27,752 nucleotides of DNA from Bdellovibrio sp. ZAP7 (GTDB lineage: Bacteria > Bacteroidota > Bacteroidia > Flavobacteriales > Flavobacteriaceae), in contig CALPKO020000001.1 in the NCBI GenBank assembly GCA_943324165.2, forward strand, positions 1-27,752, in the 5' to 3' direction. This document shows, piece by piece, positions 24,697 through 27,752 of the stretch. The notes beneath the pieces were generated by a model. That model was given only the letters and a program-made list of their open reading frames with translations, ran no database searches and was not told where the DNA came from. Both the position numbers and the translations under genes were made by a program. How positions within the stretch are numbered: position 1 is the stretch's first letter; each line of letters opens with the position of its first letter.

Positions 24697-27651
24697 ATGA
24701 GAAAAAATTTACTATTTCTGTGTTTTATATTTTTGCTTTCAAACTTTTCTTTTTCTCAAACAAAAGATGATGTTTCAAAAATAATTAAGAATTACGATAT
24801 TGAAAAAATACAAAGTAAAATTACAGCCCTTAAAAAATCGCAAGAAGCCCAAAAACTAAAAGCATTAGATTTGGCGAAAAGAAATGGGTGGCCTATTTTT
24901 ACTAAAGGAAAAAATGGATCAATTCAAGAATTAATGAGCGTATCTCCTGATGGTTTTCCTATTTATTATGCTACTACCAATGTAAATGCTGCAAAATCAA
25001 CGCGAACCAATTTTTTAAATACCGGAGGAACTTTAGGGTTAAACCTAGATGGACAAGGAATGGTAGCGAGAGTTTGGGATGGAGGAACAGCAAGGCGCTC
25101 ACACAATGGTTTTGGAGGAAGAGTAACAACTGTAGACGATCCTACAGGAACAACTTATTCTGACCACGGTACGCATGTTACTGGCACAATACTAGCGTTG
25201 CCTTGGAGCAATGGCTCGAGTGGGGTTAAGGGAATGGCAACATTAGCAACAGCAAGAACTTTTTATTGGGATAATGACGAATCTGAAGCTCTGTCCGAAG
25301 TTTTAAATGGAATGTTACTCTCTAATCATTCTTACGGTGTTCCGATTGTTTCTGCTTCAAGCACTTTGCCAGCTTGGTATATTGGTGCATATACTTCTGC
25401 AGCGAGAGATTGGGATGAAATTGCTTATTTATCTCCTTATTATTTACCCGTAATGTCTGCAGGAAATGATGGTACAACAAATGCTAATACCAATCCAATC
25501 GCTGCTGGTTATGACAAACTAACGAGTAATAAAACTTCTAAAAATAGTTTAATTGTTGCCAATGCAAACGATGCTACTGTTAATTTTCTTGGCGTTTTAA
25601 CCAATGTAACTATCAATACTAGCAGCAGTCAAGGACCAACGGACGATAGAAGAATTAAACCAGACATTACTGGTAATGGCACCGACGTAACCTCAACTAT
25701 TGCTACTAGCAATACTGCAACTGCTACATACACGGGCACTTCTATGGCTAGCCCGAATGTTACTGGCACCTTGTTATTACTTCAACAATATTATAAAAAA
25801 TTAACGAATAATTTTATGAAATCTGCGACGTTAAAAGCTTTGGCTTGTCATACTGCAGATGATGCAGGAGTAGCAGGTCCAGATGCGAAATTTGGATGGG
25901 GTTTATTGAATGCCAAAAAAGCGGCAGAAACACTAACAAAAAATGGTTTAACGACTTGGGTGAGTGAGGAAAATTTAAGTCAAGGACAAACTTACACTAT
26001 GACCGTGAAATCGACAGGAGGAACTTCAAATCCTTTAATAGCGTCAATCGCTTGGACAGATTTACCAGGAATTGCTAATCTAGGGAATCAACCTGTCAAT
26101 GACCCAACGCCTGTTTTAGTAAATGATTTAGACATTAGAATAACCAAAGACGGTGCGGCATTTTACCCTTGGAGGTTGGAATCAAGTCCATCTGCATTAG
26201 CAACAAGAACAGGTGATAATAATGTTGATAATATAGAACAAATAAAAATTGACAATCCTGCTGCTGGAGAATATGTTATTACGGTTACCCACAAAGGTAG
26301 TTTGGTAACTGATAATCAAAACTTTTCTATGGTTGTTACAGGAATTTCTTCAGATTTTTCTTTAAGCGCTATATCTGATGATTTAATTCTTTGCTCCGAT
26401 CAAAGTGCTGTTTATACTTTCGATTATAAAGGTACAGGCGCTATGACAACTAGTTTTTCGGCCGTCGGATTGCCAAACGGGGCTGTTGCAAACTTTAGTC
26501 CAAGTTCTTTGAGCGCAAATGGTACTGTTACAATGACAATTTCTGGACTTTCAAATATTCAAGCGGGAACATATTATGTAGGGATTATTGGAAATAATGG
26601 AACAGAAATTGAAACGCGATTTAAGCAATTAAAAGTTTATTCAACAATTTTTCAACCCATCGTTTTAACTTCACCAACAAATGGGCAAGACACCGTTGCA
26701 ACAACCGTTAATTTAACTTGGAATGCAGATGTGAGTACAGAAGTATATAAATTGCAAATTTCAACTATTGCTGATTTTTCCAACTTATTCTCAGAAGTAA
26801 ACATTTCAAAAAATAGTTTTTTAATTTCCGGATTAAATGAAGATACAACTTACTATTGGAGGGTTATTCCTTCTAACAGATGCGGTAACTCAAATCCTTC
26901 TGATGCAATTATTTACAATTTTAAAACAGGTCACTTAACTTGTGGTTATACTTTTACCGCAACTGATTTTTCAAATGCAACTTTAGCAACAACGGCGAAT
27001 AGCATTGCAACAGTCCCTGTAACAGTTACTGGCGGAATACTTGTTGGAGATTTAAATGTTTCATTTAACATGACACACACTTATATTCAAGACGCAACTT
27101 ATTATTTACAAGGTCCTGCGGCAATAGGAAGTCCACAAATAATTTTATTTCAAGAACCATGTGGAGATAATGATGACATAAACTGTACGGTTGATGACGC
27201 AGGAGTTGCATTTACTTGTGGAGCCACTTCTCCGTCAATATTTGGTATAGTAAGACCATTTGAAAATCTAAGTTCTTTAAACAACAAAATTGCCGATGGC
27301 GAATGGATCCTAAGAATTGTTGACGCTTATGACGGTGATGGAGGGGTAATAAGTAGCTTTTCGCTTTCCGTTTGTAGTATTCAACAATCGCTGGGCACGC
27401 AAGCAAATTTGTTGTCTTCTATAAAAGTATATCCAAATCCCGCAAAAAGTTATATTAACATTAATTTACCCAACGAAATAGCAGGAGAAACAACGTTTGA
27501 CTTAATTGATATTCAAGGAAGAAAAGTGTTGCATAAAATGTCATCTAATAAAATAGAAACATTGAGTATTGAACATTTAAGCAAAGGTGTTTATTTGCTT
27601 TCAATTGAAAATGATAATATCCAAAAAACAATAAAAGTCGTAAAAGAATAA
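24697..27651 (+). CDS. Secreted S8 subtilisin-like protease with FN3, P-domain and T9SS sorting domain
   Basis: A 984-residue secreted protease. Residues 1-20 are a signal peptide (cleavage near SFS-Q). The S8 catalytic domain (about 110-412) has Asp128 (VWDGG), His157 (SDHGTHVTG), oxyanion Asn257 (SAGNDG) and Ser349 (GTSMASP). A beta-rich region follows (about 420-645), then an FN3-like domain (about 652-744), a P/proprotein convertase domain (about 750-893) and a C-terminal T9SS type A domain (about 905-984) with YPNPAKSYI and GVYLLSI motifs. It should be exported by Sec, moved across the outer membrane by T9SS and then released or anchored at the surface, probably to degrade proteins. The N-terminal stretch 21-108 is likely a propeptide. 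It has its own promoter and terminator. Confidence 0.95.
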   Translation: MRKNLLFLCFIFLLSNFSFSQTKDDVSKIIKNYDIEKIQSKITALKKSQEAQKLKALDLAKRNGWPIFTKGKNGSIQELMSVSPDGFPIYYATTNVNAAKSTRTNFLNTGGTLGLNLDGQGMVARVWDGGTARRSHNGFGGRVTTVDDPTGTTYSDHGTHVTGTILALPWSNGSSGVKGMATLATARTFYWDNDESEALSEVLNGMLLSNHSYGVPIVSASSTLPAWYIGAYTSAARDWDEIAYLSPYYLPVMSAGNDGTTNANTNPIAAGYDKLTSNKTSKNSLIVANANDATVNFLGVLTNVTINTSSSQGPTDDRRIKPDITGNGTDVTSTIATSNTATATYTGTSMASPNVTGTLLLLQQYYKKLTNNFMKSATLKALACHTADDAGVAGPDAKFGWGLLNAKKAAETLTKNGLTTWVSEENLSQGQTYTMTVKSTGGTSNPLIASIAWTDLPGIANLGNQPVNDPTPVLVNDLDIRITKDGAAFYPWRLESSPSALATRTGDNNVDNIEQIKIDNPAAGEYVITVTHKGSLVTDNQNFSMVVTGISSDFSLSAISDDLILCSDQSAVYTFDYKGTGAMTTSFSAVGLPNGAVANFSPSSLSANGTVTMTISGLSNIQAGTYYVGIIGNNGTEIETRFKQLKVYSTIFQPIVLTSPTNGQDTVATTVNLTWNADVSTEVYKLQISTIADFSNLFSEVNISKNSFLISGLNEDTTYYWRVIPSNRCGNSNPSDAIIYNFKTGHLTCGYTFTATDFSNATLATTANSIATVPVTVTGGILVGDLNVSFNMTHTYIQDATYYLQGPAAIGSPQIILFQEPCGDNDDINCTVDDAGVAFTCGATSPSIFGIVRPFENLSSLNNKIADGEWILRIVDAYDGDGGVISSFSLSVCSIQQSLGTQANLLSSIKVYPNPAKSYININLPNEIAGETTFDLIDIQGRKVLHKMSSNKIETLSIEHLSKGVYLLSIENDNIQKTIKVVKE

Positions 27652-27674
27652 AAAATAGATTTTACCAATTATGT

Positions 27675-27708
27675 AAAATGGCGTTCAATTTGAACGCCAT
27701 TTTTTTAT
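27675..27708 (+). terminator. Intrinsic terminator after the S8 protease gene
   Basis: AAAATGGCGTTC (27675-27686) pairs perfectly with GAACGCCATTTT (27692-27703) around a 5-base loop, followed by three more T residues before A/T-rich sequence. It begins 24 bases after the protease stop. The A-run on the other side lets it also serve a convergent gene. Confidence 0.88.
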
Positions 27709-27752
27709 ACATGAATAATCTCTTCCTCAATCAAAATTGGCTCTCTTCGCAG
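27705..27752 (-). CDS. Possible 3' end of a convergent gene, cut by the window edge
   Basis: On the minus strand the frame reads LRREPILIEEEIIHV and then a TAA at 27705-27707. The position, immediately after a shared bidirectional terminator, suits the C-terminus of a convergent gene. The 15 residues give no family. On the plus strand an ATG at 27711 also opens a short frame, so the strand is not certain. Confidence 0.35.
   Translation of the reverse strand: MRREPILIEEEIIHV

Overview
The window reads as a chromosomal segment from a low-GC member of the Bacteroidota, most likely a Flavobacterium or close relative. The evidence is a type IX secretion (T9SS) sorting domain on a large secreted protease, upstream promoters of the Bacteroidota form (TAnnTTTG, sometimes with a TTG/TTTG about 19-21 bp upstream), AT-rich codon use, and a purN / acpP-fabF-rnc neighbourhood that I recall as common in flavobacteria. 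I could run no database search, so family names rest on motifs visible in the translations.

Layout, left to right. 1-2480 (+): the 3' part of an EnvC-like cell-division murein hydrolase activator, then an ArsC/Spx-type thioredoxin-fold protein and an EamA/DMT transporter, tightly packed. 2496-12739 (-): a surface-polysaccharide locus transcribed right to left. Its order is FkbM methyltransferase, Wzx-type flippase, Wzy-type polymerase, two GT4 glycosyltransferases, a second O-antigen polymerase/ligase-like protein, a UDP-glucuronate decarboxylase (UDP-xylose synthase), an initiating sugar-phosphate transferase and a GT2 transferase. This is a nearly complete Wzx/Wzy assembly line; the missing parts (for example UDP-glucose dehydrogenase and export proteins) must lie elsewhere. 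12870-13409 (-): a small lipoprotein of unknown function with its own promoter and terminator. 13456-17316 (-): a three-gene unit (DPM1/GtrB-like GT2, SAM methyltransferase, large multi-membrane-span DUF6311-like protein) behind a good promoter; it looks like a lipid-linked glycosyl transfer module.

17453-18574 (-): a stand-alone AAA_14/DUF4143 ATPase with a nearly leaderless promoter and two dyad repeats upstream. 18825-20026 (-): a viroplasmin-domain RNase H and purN. 20202-22619 (+): acpP, fabF and rnc, the core of fatty-acid synthesis plus RNase III. 22631-24539 (-): a DUF1569 (DinB-like) protein and an SpmA/SpmB-type nucleoside-recognition membrane protein. 24697-27651 (+): a 984-residue S8 subtilase with FN3, P-domain and T9SS signal. 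The last 48 bases hold what may be the 3' end of a convergent gene.

The items most worth a second look are the GT2/methyltransferase/DUF6311 unit as a possible glycan-modification system, a terminator-like hairpin inside the first codons of rnc, the paired dyads 32 bp apart upstream of the AAA ATPase, and palindromes placed in the spacers of several promoters. No tRNA, rRNA, CRISPR array or insertion sequence was seen, and no gap between genes exceeds 300 bases.
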